Shown here one piece after another: positions 20,139 through 28,192 of a stretch of 64,000 bases of DNA. The stretch comes from Erwinia rhapontici. GTDB lineage: Bacteria; Pseudomonadota; Gammaproteobacteria; Enterobacterales; Enterobacteriaceae. The notes under the pieces are model-generated. The model ran no database searches. It worked only from the letters and a program-made list of their open reading frames with translations, and was not told the DNA's origin. The stretch lies in NCBI RefSeq assembly GCF_012271765.1, contig NZ_VRKO01000013.1, forward strand, positions 483,960 to 547,959. Direction: 5' to 3'. The number at the start of each line of letters is the position of its first letter. Positions within the stretch are counted from its first letter, which is position 1. The translations under genes and the position numbers were made by a program.

Positions 20139-21392
20139 GTGTCGAAGGCAACCGAGCAAGACGAAAAGTTAAAACGAGCGATAACAATATCAGTCATCTT
20201 CCACATTATTCTGGTGGCCGTGCTGGTATGGAGTTCGTTTGACGAAAACATCGACGCCAGCGGCGGTGGTGGCGGTAGCGATATTGATGCAGTCATGGTC
20301 GATCCTGGCGCGGTGGTAGAACAGTACAATCGTCAGCAAAATCAGCAGAGCGACAGCAAGCGTGCCGAGCAACAACGTCAGAAGCAGGCTAAACAGCAGG
20401 CGGAAGAGTTGCAGCAGAAACAGGCCGCAGAACAGCAAAGGCTGAAACAGATCGAGAAAGAACGTCTGCAGGCGCAGGAAGATGCCAAACAGCAGGCGGC
20501 AGAACAGGCCGCCGAGCAGAAGCAAGCCGCGGATGCGGCGAAGCAGGCACAGCAGGAGCAGAAACAGGCTGAAGCCGCCGCGGCAAAAGCCAAAGCCGAT
20601 GCGAAAGCCCAGGCGGATGCCCAGGCGAAGTCTGCTGCTGATGCACAGAAAAAAGCTGCAGAAGAAGCGAAAAAAGCGGCTGCTGATGCGAAGAAAGAAG
20701 CCGAAGCAGAAGCGAAACAGGCCGCTGCGGAAGCCGCTAAAGTGAAAGCGGCAGCGGATGCAAAAGCCAAAGCGACTGCTGAGGCAAAAGCGGCGGCGGA
20801 TGCGAAGGCTGCTGCTCAGGAAGCCAAAGCACAGGCGGCGGCTGAGGCGAAAGAAAAAGCAGCGGAAGAAGCCAAAGAGAAAGCGGCGACTGCTGCCAAA
20901 GAAAAAGCGGAAGCGGCTGCAAAAGCGAAAGCTGATGCCGCAGCGAAAGCCAAATCCGATGCCGCAGCCAAGAAGAAAGCAGCAGCTGAAGCCGCGAAAG
21001 AGTCGGGTGATGTCGGTGACTTACTGGGTGACCTGACCTCAGGTAAAAATGCGCCGAAGTCGGGTAACGCTGCTGGCGGCGGTGGTGCTGCGGGGCAGGG
21101 TACGCAGAAAAAATCGGGTGCATCCGGTGCTGCTATCGACAGTTACCTCGGACAGGTTAAAGGCGCGATTCAAAGTAAATTGTATAATGCGGATACTTTC
21201 GCCGGGCAAACCTGCGATATCCGCATCAAACTGGCTCCGGACGGGCTGCTGATTTCAGCGACGACGGCCGGTGGTGATGCTGCGCTCTGTCAGGCCGCGT
21301 TAAGTGCTGCTCGTACTGCTAAAATTCCAAAACCGCCTACCCAGGATGTCTGGCAGGCGGTGAAAGAAGCGACAGTCGAGTTTAAACTGTAA
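20139..21392 (+). CDS. tolA: cell envelope integrity inner-membrane protein TolA
   Basis: Spans the periplasm and transmits proton-motive force from TolQR to TolB/Pal at the outer membrane, acting in outer-membrane constriction at division. 417 residues, starting with GTG. Domain I is a membrane anchor (about residues 15-34). Domain II (about 60-290) is a long helix extremely rich in Ala, Lys, Glu and Gln. Domain III (about 320-417) is globular with two cysteines (GQTCDIRIKL and AALCQAALSAA) that probably form the conserved disulfide. The repetitive DNA of domain II produces long spurious frames on the other strand. Confidence 0.97.
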   Translation: MSKATEQDEKLKRAITISVIFHIILVAVLVWSSFDENIDASGGGGGSDIDAVMVDPGAVVEQYNRQQNQQSDSKRAEQQRQKQAKQQAEELQQKQAAEQQRLKQIEKERLQAQEDAKQQAAEQAAEQKQAADAAKQAQQEQKQAEAAAAKAKADAKAQADAQAKSAADAQKKAAEEAKKAAADAKKEAEAEAKQAAAEAAKVKAAADAKAKATAEAKAAADAKAAAQEAKAQAAAEAKEKAAEEAKEKAATAAKEKAEAAAKAKADAAAKAKSDAAAKKKAAAEAAKESGDVGDLLGDLTSGKNAPKSGNAAGGGGAAGQGTQKKSGASGAAIDSYLGQVKGAIQSKLYNADTFAGQTCDIRIKLAPDGLLISATTAGGDAALCQAALSAARTAKIPKPPTQDVWQAVKEATVEFKL

Positions 21393-21501
21393 GAATTCGG
21401 TCATCAGCGGCATGTTGAACTATGTTTTGCATGCCGTACTCTTAGGTTTCTTGATACAAGGCTAATTATCGTGGGTGCTATGCCCGGATAAGGGAGAAAG
21501 A

Positions 21502-22794
21502 ATGAAGCAGGCATTTCGTGTAGCGCTGAGTTTTTTAATGCTGTTTGTCGCGGTCGCGCATGCAGAAGTTCGCATTGAAATTACTCAGGGTGTGAATTCC
21601 GCACGTCCTATCGGCGTTGTGCCGTTTAAATGGGATGGTCCAGGTGCCGCACCGGAAGATATTGGTGGCATTGTTGCTGCCGACTTGCGTAACAGCGGTA
21701 AATTCAATCCAATCGATCGTTCACGTTTACCACAGCAGCCAACCTCTGCTGCCGAAGTGCAGCCCGCTGCATGGAGCGCGCTGGGCATTGATGCCGTCGT
21801 GGTAGGCCAGGTTCAGCCAGGTGCTGACGGCAGCTATACAGTTTCCTACCAGTTGGTCGATACCTCGGCTAACCCTGGCGCTGTGCTGGCGCAGAATCAG
21901 TTCAAAGTGACAAAACAGTGGTTACGTTATGCGGCGCATACAGCCAGTGATGAAAGCTTTGAAAAACTGACCAGCATCAAAGGGGCATTCCGTACCCGTA
22001 TTGCTTACGTAGTGCAGACCAACGGCGGTCAATTCCCGTATGAACTGCGCGTATCTGATTACGATGGTTACAACCAGTTTGTTGTGCATCGTTCACCAGA
22101 ACCACTGATGTCACCAGCCTGGTCTCCAGATGGTAGCAAAGTGGCTTACGTGACCTTTGAAAGCGGTAAGTCTGCACTGGTTATCCAGACGCTGGCGAAT
22201 GGCGCGATCAGGCAGGTTGCTTCGTTCCCACGTCACAACGGTGCGCCAGCCTTCTCTCCAGATGGCAGCAAACTGGCGTTTGCGTTATCAAAAACGGGTA
22301 GCCTGAATCTGTATGTGATGGACATTGGTTCTGGTCAGATTCGTCAGATCACTGATGGTCGTTATAACAGCACCGAACCAACCTGGTTCCCGGACAGCCA
22401 GAGTCTGGCTTACACCTCCGATCAGGCAGGTCGTCCACAAATTTATAAAATCAGCGCAAGCGGCGGTACAGCTCAACGTATTACCTGGGAAGGTTCTCAG
22501 AACCAGGACTCAGACGTCAGCTCTGATGGCAAATCAATGGTGATGGTCAGCACCAATGGCGGTGCTCAACACATCGCCCGACAAGATCTGGTAACGGGAG
22601 CCGTTCAACAATTAACGGACACGTTCCTGGATGAGACGCCAAGTCTCGCACCTAACGGCACAATGGTAATCTATAGCTCTACTCAGGGTATGGGTTCCGT
22701 ATTGCAGTTGGTTTCGACGGATGGGCGTTTCAAAGCGCGTCTTCCGGCAACTGATGGACAGGTCAAATTTCCTGCCTGGTCGCCGTATCTGTGA
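21502..22794 (+). CDS. tolB: Tol-Pal system beta-propeller protein TolB
   Basis: Periplasmic protein that binds Pal and is released by TolA. 430 residues from the ATG at 21502, which has an AGGGAGAAAGA ribosome site; an upstream frame extension has no support. The signal peptide is about residues 1-21 (ending VAHA|EVRI). An N-terminal domain precedes a six-bladed propeller with repeated [28 protein letters not shown] and [14 protein letters not shown] motifs. The 109-base gap after tolA may contain a separate promoter. Confidence 0.98.
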   Translation: MKQAFRVALSFLMLFVAVAHAEVRIEITQGVNSARPIGVVPFKWDGPGAAPEDIGGIVAADLRNSGKFNPIDRSRLPQQPTSAAEVQPAAWSALGIDAVVVGQVQPGADGSYTVSYQLVDTSANPGAVLAQNQFKVTKQWLRYAAHTASDESFEKLTSIKGAFRTRIAYVVQTNGGQFPYELRVSDYDGYNQFVVHRSPEPLMSPAWSPDGSKVAYVTFESGKSALVIQTLANGAIRQVASFPRHNGAPAFSPDGSKLAFALSKTGSLNLYVMDIGSGQIRQITDGRYNSTEPTWFPDSQSLAYTSDQAGRPQIYKISASGGTAQRITWEGSQNQDSDVSSDGKSMVMVSTNGGAQHIARQDLVTGAVQQLTDTFLDETPSLAPNGTMVIYSSTQGMGSVLQLVSTDGRFKARLPATDGQVKFPAWSPYL

Positions 22795-22838
22795 TGCATG
22801 TGTAAATATGTATGGCAAACTATAATAGGAATTAAATA

Positions 22839-23351
22839 ATGCAACTGAACAAAGTGCTGAAAGGCTTAATGCTGGCACTGCCAGTAATCGCAGTGGCTGC
22901 ATGTAGCTCTCATAAGAACAACAACAACGACCAGACTAACGGTCTTGGTGACGGTTCTAACAGCGGCATGAACAGCGGTAACATGTCTTCTGACGAGCAG
23001 GCACGTCTGCAGATGCAAGAACTGCAGAAAAACAACATCGTATACTTCGGTCTGGACAAGTATGACATCGCTTCTGACTTCGCTCAGATGCTGGATGCGC
23101 ACGCTAACTTCCTGCGTAGCAACCCATCATACAAAGTGACCGTAGAAGGTCATGCGGATGAGCGCGGTACACCTGAATACAACATCGCCCTGGGCGAACG
23201 TCGTGCTTCAGCTGTTAAAATGTACCTGCAGGGTAAAGGCGTTTCTGCTGACCAGATCTCTATCGTTTCTTACGGTAAAGAAAAACCTGCAGTACTGGGT
23301 CACGACGAATCAGCTTATGCTAAAAACCGTCGTGCAGTACTGGTTTACTAA
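22839..23351 (+). CDS. pal: peptidoglycan-associated outer-membrane lipoprotein Pal
   Basis: Outer-membrane lipoprotein that binds peptidoglycan and TolB. 170 residues with a lipobox VAAC at Cys22, a linker unusually rich in Asn, Gly and Ser (about 23-60, including HKNNNNDQ), and an OmpA-like C-terminal domain (about 65-170) with [22 protein letters not shown]. It follows tolB by 44 bases and precedes cpoB by 9. Confidence 0.98.
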   Translation: MQLNKVLKGLMLALPVIAVAACSSHKNNNNDQTNGLGDGSNSGMNSGNMSSDEQARLQMQELQKNNIVYFGLDKYDIASDFAQMLDAHANFLRSNPSYKVTVEGHADERGTPEYNIALGERRASAVKMYLQGKGVSADQISIVSYGKEKPAVLGHDESAYAKNRRAVLVY

Positions 23352-23360
23352 GAGAATCAC

Positions 23361-24167
23361 ATGATTAGTAGCTTCAGAACTCACCTGTTGAGTCTGTCGT
23401 TACTGGTTGGCGTAGCGGCCCCCTGGGCCGCTAATGCCCAGGCAACAATCAGTAACGTTGGCTCCGGCTCGGTTGAAGACCGTGTCACTACACTTGAGCG
23501 TATTTCTAATGCTCAGGCGCAACTCCTCCAGCAACTTCAGCAGCAACTTTCCGAAACTCAAAATGATATTGACTCACTACGTGGTCAAATTCAGGAAAAC
23601 AGCTATCAGCTGAATCAGGTTGTGGAGCGTCAGAAAGGACTTTACCAGCAGATTGACAGTCTCAGCAGCGGTGGTGCAAACGCCGGTGCAGCGGCCGCGT
23701 CAGGTGCGGGTGCGGCAGCCGCCGATACGTCCTCTGACGGCAGCAATGCAGCGGCAGCAGCTCCTGCTGCCGCTGCTGCCCCGACCCAAAGTGGGGATGC
23801 GAATACCGATTACAATGCGGCAGTGGCGCTGGTACTGGAGAAAAAACAGTACGATCAGGCTATCGCAGCATTTCAGTCCTTTGTGAAGAAATACCCGGAT
23901 TCGACTTTTCAGCCTAACGCGAACTATTGGCTTGGTCAGTTGAATTACAACAAAGGCAAAAAAGACGATGCCGCGTTTTATTTCGCGACTGTTGTCAAAA
24001 ATTACCCAAAATCACCGAAGAGTGCAGATGCGCTGCTGAAGGTGGGGGTGATCATGCAGGAAAAAGGCGACAAGGCGAAAGCCAAAGCGGTCTATCAGCA
24101 GGTGGTCAAACTGTACCCTAACAGTGAAGCCGCAAAACAGGCACAAAAGCGCTCAGCGGCACTCTGA
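23361..24167 (+). CDS. cpoB: cell division coordinator CpoB
   Basis: Periplasmic protein that links the Tol machine to peptidoglycan synthesis by PBP1B at the division site. 268 residues: signal peptide about 1-27 (ending ANAQA), a coiled coil with many Gln residues (about 40-95), an Ala/Gly/Ser-rich linker (about 98-140), and TPR repeats in the C-terminal half (DYNAAVALVLEKKQYDQAI, PNANYWLGQLNYNKG). Last gene of the Tol-Pal cluster, ahead of the tRNA genes as in E. coli. Confidence 0.96.
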   Translation: MISSFRTHLLSLSLLVGVAAPWAANAQATISNVGSGSVEDRVTTLERISNAQAQLLQQLQQQLSETQNDIDSLRGQIQENSYQLNQVVERQKGLYQQIDSLSSGGANAGAAAASGAGAAAADTSSDGSNAAAAAPAAAAAPTQSGDANTDYNAAVALVLEKKQYDQAIAAFQSFVKKYPDSTFQPNANYWLGQLNYNKGKKDDAAFYFATVVKNYPKSPKSADALLKVGVIMQEKGDKAKAKAVYQQVVKLYPNSEAAKQAQKRSAAL

Positions 24168-24254
24168 TTGGCGTGATTGAGCTCATTTTAGCCTGAAATA
24201 TGGTCTTACCGCGTGAAAGCTAAGCAGTTGAACAACTTATCCTGAAATAGTGGT

Positions 24255-24282
24255 TGCGCTGGAAATTCAAATCAGTAATATA
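24255..24282 (+). promoter_or_regulatory. candidate promoter of the Lys/Val tRNA operon
   Basis: TTGCGC (24255-24260), a 16-base spacer and TAATAT (24277-24282), followed by the GC-rich stretch GCCGCCG expected of a stringently controlled stable-RNA promoter. It lies about 50 bases before the first tRNA. Confidence 0.7.
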
Positions 24283-24331
24283 TGCCGCCGTTGCCGGGGG
24301 ATATGTTAAGAGACGCCAGCAGCACAAAAGT

Positions 24332-24407
24332 GGGTCGTTAGCTCAGTTGGTAGAGCAGTTGACTTTTAATCAATTGGTCGCAGGTTCGAATCCTGCACGA
24401 CCCACCA
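24332..24407 (+). tRNA. tRNA-Lys (anticodon UUU), copy 1
   Basis: 76 bases with an encoded CCA, cloverleaf arms intact (acceptor GGGTCGT/ACGACCC), anticodon TTT in the loop CTTTTAA, and T arm GCAGGTTCGAATCCTGC. First of eight tRNAs. Confidence 0.98.
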
Positions 24408-24532
24408 CTATTAAGTTTTAAACGGTGTAAACCGTGAAGGATGAGAACCGTAAAGGTTCGAGTCGAGCGAAAGCGAGACAACGTTGCTTCAGCAACGGCC
24501 CGTAGGGCGAAGTCATCCTGCACCACCCACCA
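24408..24532 (+). repeat. tRNA-Lys 3'-end-containing spacer repeat, copy A
   Basis: A 125-base unit that begins after the first tRNA and ends in an imperfect copy of the tRNA-Lys 3' end (CATCCTGCACCACCCACCA, one base changed). The sequence that follows the false CCA (ATTAAGTTTTAAAACGGTG) repeats the sequence that follows the genuine CCA, as expected of a duplicated unit. It also holds T-arm-like AGGTTCGAGTC. Confidence 0.85.
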
Positions 24533-24579
24533 GTATTAAGTTTTAAAACGGTGTAAACCGTGCTTTGAAGTTTCGATAT

Positions 24580-24655
24580 GGGTGATTAGCTCAGTTGGTA
24601 GAGCATCTCCTTTACACGGAGGGGGTCGGCGGTTCGAGCCCGTCATCACCCACCA
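24580..24655 (+). tRNA. tRNA-Val (anticodon UAC), copy 1
   Basis: 76 bases with encoded CCA, acceptor GGGTGAT/ATCACCC, anticodon TAC in CTTTACACG, T arm GGCGGTTCGAGCCCGTC. Four bases before the next tRNA-Lys. Confidence 0.98.
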
Positions 24656-24659
24656 TATC

Positions 24660-24735
24660 GGGTCGTTAGCTCAGTTGGTAGAGCAGTTGACTTTTAATCA
24701 ATTGGTCGCAGGTTCGAATCCTGCACGACCCACCA
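24660..24735 (+). tRNA. tRNA-Lys (UUU), copy 2
   Basis: Identical in sequence to copy 1. First member of a Lys-Val-Lys block that recurs exactly 440 bases downstream. Confidence 0.98.
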
Positions 24736-24772
24736 TCTCTTAAGAGATAAACATGCGTAGCAGTTCTGATAT

Positions 24773-24848
24773 GGGTGATTAGCTCAGTTGGTAGAGCATC
24801 TCCTTTACACGGAGGGGGTCGGCGGTTCGAGCCCGTCATCACCCACCA
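24773..24848 (+). tRNA. tRNA-Val (UAC), copy 2
   Basis: Identical to Val copy 1. The 37-base spacer before it (24736-24772, with the hairpin CATCTCTTAAGAGATAA) is repeated before Val copy 3. Confidence 0.98.
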
Positions 24849-24852
24849 TATC

Positions 24853-24928
24853 GGGTCGTTAGCTCAGTTGGTAGAGCAGTTGACTTTTAATCAATTGGTC
24901 GCAGGTTCGAATCCTGCACGACCCACCA
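24853..24928 (+). tRNA. tRNA-Lys (UUU), copy 3
   Basis: Identical to the other Lys copies, four bases after Val copy 2. Confidence 0.98.
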
Positions 24929-25054
24929 CTTCAAAGTCGTAAGCGGTGTAAACCGTGAAGGATGAGAACCGTAAAAGGTTCGAGTCGAGCGAAAGCGAGA
25001 CAACGTTGCTTCAGCAACGGCCCGAAGGGCGAAGTCATCCTGCACGACCCACCA
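24929..25054 (+). repeat. tRNA-Lys 3'-end-containing spacer repeat, copy B
   Basis: A 126-base unit nearly identical to copy A, ending in a perfect 18-base copy of the tRNA-Lys 3' end (ATCCTGCACGACCCACCA). The CTTCAAAGT that follows again echoes the bases after the genuine CCA. Confidence 0.87.
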
Positions 25055-25099
25055 CTTCAAAGTAGTCAGTTATAGCGTAGTCCAGTTTTACCGCATTGC

Positions 25100-25175
25100 G
25101 GGTCGTTAGCTCAGTTGGTAGAGCAGTTGACTTTTAATCAATTGGTCGCAGGTTCGAATCCTGCACGACCCACCA
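25100..25175 (+). tRNA. tRNA-Lys (UUU), copy 4
   Basis: Identical to the other Lys copies; begins the second Lys-Val-Lys block (440 bases after copy 2). Confidence 0.98.
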
Positions 25176-25212
25176 TCTCTTAAGAGATAAACATGCGTAG
25201 CAGTTCTGATAT

Positions 25213-25288
25213 GGGTGATTAGCTCAGTTGGTAGAGCATCTCCTTTACACGGAGGGGGTCGGCGGTTCGAGCCCGTCATCACCCACCA
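25213..25288 (+). tRNA. tRNA-Val (UAC), copy 3
   Basis: Identical to the other Val copies, 440 bases after copy 2. Confidence 0.98.
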
Positions 25289-25292
25289 TATC

Positions 25293-25368
25293 GGGTCGTT
25301 AGCTCAGTTGGTAGAGCAGTTGACTTTTAATCAATTGGTCGCAGGTTCGAATCCTGCACGACCCACCA
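25293..25368 (+). tRNA. tRNA-Lys (UUU), copy 5
   Basis: Last tRNA of the operon, identical to the others. Directly followed by three 156-base repeats, each ending with a copy of its own 3' end. Confidence 0.98.
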
Positions 25369-25375
25369 GTGTAAG

Positions 25376-25399
25376 AAGGCGCCCTAAAGGCGCCTTTTT
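25376..25399 (+). terminator. terminator of the tRNA operon, first copy
   Basis: AAGGCGCC stem, CTAA loop, GGCGCCTT stem and a T5 run, eight bases after the last tRNA. Confidence 0.92.
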
Positions 25400-25531
25400 G
25401 CTGTCTGCGATTCGTGTAGGGTGAGAACCTGCAGCAGGTTCGAGTCGAACGCAGTGAGACAGCGTTGCCAAAGGCAACGACCCGGAGGGCGAGGCGAAGC
25501 CGAGTCATCCTGCACGACCCACCAATGTAAG

Positions 25532-25555
25532 AAGGCGCCCTAAAGGCGCCTTTTT
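25532..25555 (+). terminator. repeat-borne terminator, second copy
   Basis: Identical to the first copy, 156 bases downstream. Confidence 0.9.
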
Positions 25556-25687
25556 GCTGTCTGCGATTCGGGCAGTATGAGAACCTGCAGCAGGTTCGAG
25601 TCGAACGTAGTGAGACAGCGTTGCCGAAGGCAACGACCCGGAGGGCGAGGCAAAGCCGAGTCATCCTGCACGACCCACCAATGTAAG

Positions 25688-25711
25688 AAGGCGCCCTAAA
25701 GGCGCCTTTTT
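25688..25711 (+). terminator. repeat-borne terminator, third copy
   Basis: Identical stem, loop and T-run, 156 bases beyond the second copy. Confidence 0.9.
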
Positions 25712-25843
25712 GCTGTCTGCGATTCGGGCAGTATGAGAACCTGCAGCAGGTTCGAGTCGAACGCAGTGAGACAGCGTTGCCAAAGGCAACGACCCGGAGG
25801 GCGAGGCGAAGCCGAGTCATCCTGCACGACCCACCAGTGTAAG

Positions 25844-25867
25844 AAGGCGCCCTAAAGGCGCCTTTTT
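25844..25867 (+). terminator. repeat-borne terminator, fourth copy
   Basis: Identical element in the partial last unit. It faces the end of the convergent ada-alkA gene 38 bases away and could stop transcription in both directions. Confidence 0.9.
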
Positions 25868-25904
25868 GCTGTCTGCGATTTGAGTGTCCGGTCGCCCCGT
25901 TCCT

Positions 25905-27362
25905 TTATACCAATTTTCCACTGTGCCAGATATGCATCACCGCATAGCTGCGCCACGGACGCCACGCCTGTGAACACTCCTCCGCCTGTTTAACGCTAAG
26001 ACCACCGAGATTATTGCGTACCACAATATCTCCCGCCGGAAACGCGTCAGGCCAGCGTAATGCGCGCATAGCGAGGTATTTCGCCGTCCAGTCACCAATG
26101 CCAGGCAAGGCTAACAGTTGTGCAATCGTATCGTCAGGATTGCTGACGATATCCAGTTGCAGTTTCTCCAGAGCACACTGTTCCGCCAACGCCAGGATAC
26201 AGCGGGTGCGGGCACTGACAATCCCCAGGCGGGCAATCTCATCCACACTGCATTGCGCCACCCGGGCTGGCAGGGGAGAAAGATGTGTCAGTTCGGCAAA
26301 GGGCGTGGCGATCTCTTCTCCCAGTGCGGTGGCGAAGCGTCCACCCAATGTGGCAGCGGCTTTCACTGTGATCTGCTGGCCGAGAATCGCACGCACGGCC
26401 ATCTCAAAACCGTCGAACGCACCGGGAACCCGTAATCCGGGATGCGCCAGCACCGAGGCGTGCAACAACGGGTCCTGTCCCAGGTGCTCTGCAATCAGGT
26501 CAGGGCGGGCATTCAGGTCAAACAGATTTCTCAGTCGGCGCAGCAGCACAGGCAAAACGGCATTCAGTGAATGTGTGAACTCAACCTGCAGCATATTTTT
26601 CTCTGCCTGCTGCGTCACTCTTATCCATCCATAATGCGGCCCCAGACGCACGGTACGGGCATAACTGACATCATCTACACTCTCTACGCCCAGCAGCGCA
26701 CGACGGCGCAGGAAGGCCAGCATCGCCTCCCAGTCATAAGGAGGGCGATAGCTGAGCTGCAATGTTGACGTGTCGTTGCTGTCGATGCCTCCTTCTCTGA
26801 TCTTCATGTTCTTACGCAAATGCGAAGGGGGCATACGATACTGGCTGCTGAACGCAGCGTTAAAACGACGCAGGCTGGAAAACCCACTGGCAAACGCAAT
26901 TTGCGTGACGGGCAAATGGGTTTCGCTCAATAACTGTTTAGCCAGCAGCAATCGCCGGGTTTGGCGTAACTCCTGTGGCGAAACGCCCAGCTCTTTATGA
27001 ACAATGCGGCGAAGTTGACGCAGACTGAGATGAAAACTGGCAGCAATCTCTTCCAGGCTGTCGACCTGCTCAATCATCCCTTCATCAATACGCTGCATCA
27101 ACCGTTCGGCAATACGCTGACTGTGATCGACAGGCGCATGGCCGGGAGCCAGCTCGGGTCTGCAACGGAGGCAGGGCCGAAAGGTGGCTTTTTCTGCCGC
27201 TTCAGCGCTGTCGAAAAACAGGCAGTTCTCCGCACGTGGTGCCTTCACCGGGCAAACGGGACGACAATAAATGCCGGTTGAGGTCACACCCACGTAGAAT
27301 ATGCCGTCAAAACGCGCATCGCGTGAGGTGAGGGCGCGGTAAGCTGAGACTGGGTCAATCAT
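25905..27362 (-). CDS. Ada-type methyl-phosphotriester sensor fused to AlkA DNA-3-methyladenine glycosylase
   Basis: A 485-residue fusion linking adaptive-response regulation to base-excision repair. Domains in order: Ada zinc-binding domain (about 1-75) with Cys33, Cys37, Cys64 and Cys67 in IYCRPVCP and FRPCLRCRPE; AraC-type DNA-binding domain (about 85-185); AlkA N-terminal domain (about 200-290); and HhH-GPD glycosylase domain (about 300-480) with LPGIGDWTAKYLAMRA and a probable catalytic Asp445 in PAGDIVVRN. The ATG at 27362 has an AGGA site; a GTG 27 bases earlier is possible but lacks one. There is no O6-methyltransferase domain; that activity is in the divergent ogt gene. Confidence 0.93.
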   Translation of the reverse strand: MIDPVSAYRALTSRDARFDGIFYVGVTSTGIYCRPVCPVKAPRAENCLFFDSAEAAEKATFRPCLRCRPELAPGHAPVDHSQRIAERLMQRIDEGMIEQVDSLEEIAASFHLSLRQLRRIVHKELGVSPQELRQTRRLLLAKQLLSETHLPVTQIAFASGFSSLRRFNAAFSSQYRMPPSHLRKNMKIREGGIDSNDTSTLQLSYRPPYDWEAMLAFLRRRALLGVESVDDVSYARTVRLGPHYGWIRVTQQAEKNMLQVEFTHSLNAVLPVLLRRLRNLFDLNARPDLIAEHLGQDPLLHASVLAHPGLRVPGAFDGFEMAVRAILGQQITVKAAATLGGRFATALGEEIATPFAELTHLSPLPARVAQCSVDEIARLGIVSARTRCILALAEQCALEKLQLDIVSNPDDTIAQLLALPGIGDWTAKYLAMRALRWPDAFPAGDIVVRNNLGGLSVKQAEECSQAWRPWRSYAVMHIWHSGKLV

Positions 27363-27529
27363 CGTTATGTCCTGTCGCACAGAATTCACTTCAGATTAGG
27401 TGTTTAGCGCATCCAGTACTCGCCGTTTGCGGACACAACATTATTCTGTACTGATGTCCGAAAACGGCCAGTGATATGCCATCCCCAGGGCATAATAGCG
27501 CGTACCCCAGACAGAGAAGGAGAGGGAAG
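27363..27529. promoter_or_regulatory. divergent promoter region between ada-alkA and ogt
   Basis: A 167-base gap shared by two alkylation-repair genes. TTTAGCGCA at 27403-27411 resembles the GCGCA core of an Ada box, but the match is partial. I could not place -35/-10 elements with confidence. Confidence 0.4.
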
Positions 27530-28033
27530 ATGGCTTTCTACTATAAAATGATGCAATCCCCGGTTGGTGAGTTGAAACTGGTGGCAAGCGAACAGGGTCT
27601 CGCCGCTATTCTGTGGGAAAATGATGATCCCAAACGTGTGCGCTTCAGGCCACAGCTGGAAGACACCCACAACGCAACCTTGCTCGAAGCCGAACGGCAG
27701 CTGCGCGAATATTTTGCCGGCCATCGCCAGCAGTTCAGCTTGCCGCTGGATTTCATCGGCACGACGTTCCAGAAGCAGGTCTGGGCGGCGTTGATCACCA
27801 TCCCCTTTGGTGAAACGCGCAGCTACGGGGAAATCGCCCACCAGATCGGCAACCCCAACTCTGTTCGTGCAGTGGGCGCAGCCAATGGAAAAAATCCACT
27901 CTCAATTATTGCCCCTTGCCACCGGGTGATTGGCGCCAATGGTAAACTGACCGGATTTGCCGGTGGCCTGGCAGCCAAAGCCTTTTTACTGCGTCTGGAA
28001 GGGGGGCAGTTGTGGGCGGAGGAGTCTCTTTGA
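27530..28033 (+). CDS. ogt: methylated-DNA--[protein]-cysteine S-methyltransferase
   Basis: Suicide repair protein that transfers the methyl group from O6-methylguanine to its own cysteine. 167 residues from the ATG at 27530, which follows GAAGGAGAGGGAAG; a longer frame begins upstream without a ribosome site. The active-site motif IAPCHRVIGANGKLTGFAGGL and the DNA-binding segment GETRSYGEIAHQIGNPNSVRAVGAA are intact. It lacks the Ada sensor domains and so is Ogt-like. Its divergent neighbour carries the sensor and glycosylase domains, so the pair together reproduce much of the classical Ada response. Confidence 0.93.
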   Translation: MAFYYKMMQSPVGELKLVASEQGLAAILWENDDPKRVRFRPQLEDTHNATLLEAERQLREYFAGHRQQFSLPLDFIGTTFQKQVWAALITIPFGETRSYGEIAHQIGNPNSVRAVGAANGKNPLSIIAPCHRVIGANGKLTGFAGGLAAKAFLLRLEGGQLWAEESL

Positions 28034-28100
28034 TGATCGGCATCACATCCTGAGGCAAAAGTTAGAAATCCGGCGACATAGGTTCATTTTTCAGCTATCG

Positions 28101-28118
28101 TGTTTAGCATATAAAACA
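28101..28118. promoter_or_regulatory. NadR operator upstream of nadA
   Basis: TGTTTA-N6-AAAACA matches 11 of 12 bases of the NadR box TGTTTA-N6-TAAACA. It lies 75 bases before nadA, indicating repression of nadA-pnuC when NAD is plentiful. Confidence 0.82.
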
Positions 28119-28192
28119 AACCAGCCGTAGAGTTGGCACCAGATGGGCCTTCTACGTTAATTCGGTTAAGTTGAAGAAACGAGAGTTGCCTT

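Larger units (their letters stand above)
25369..25880 (+). repeat. 3.3 tandem 156-bp repeats, each with a terminator and a tRNA-Lys 3' end copy
   Basis: Full units at 25369-25524, 25525-25680 and 25681-25836, then a 44-base partial unit. Each unit starts with TGTAAGAAGGCGCCC, contains an intrinsic terminator, then T-arm-like GCAGGTTCGAGTC, and ends with the 18 bases ATCCTGCACGACCCACCA. The layout parallels the rtT repeats after tyrT in E. coli, which also end with tRNA 3' sequence. The units differ at only a few positions. Confidence 0.95.

Noticed and set aside
20378-20770. Long Ala/Cys/Ser-rich minus-strand frame, with plus-strand alternative frames, inside tolA
   Set aside because: They arise from the repetitive Ala/Lys codons of TolA domain II; the tolA frame itself is clearly the real gene.
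25299-25820. A 173-codon minus-strand frame with internally repeated peptide
   Set aside because: It is produced by the 156-base repeats (156 is a multiple of three) and antisense tRNA sequence, giving the well-known false peptide ending GSCRIRTCDQLIKSQLLYQL. There is no start signal or homology to a real protein.
25369-25880. Possible CRISPR-like array
   Set aside because: The units are near identical along their full 156 bases, with no variable spacers, and contain tRNA 3' ends and terminators.
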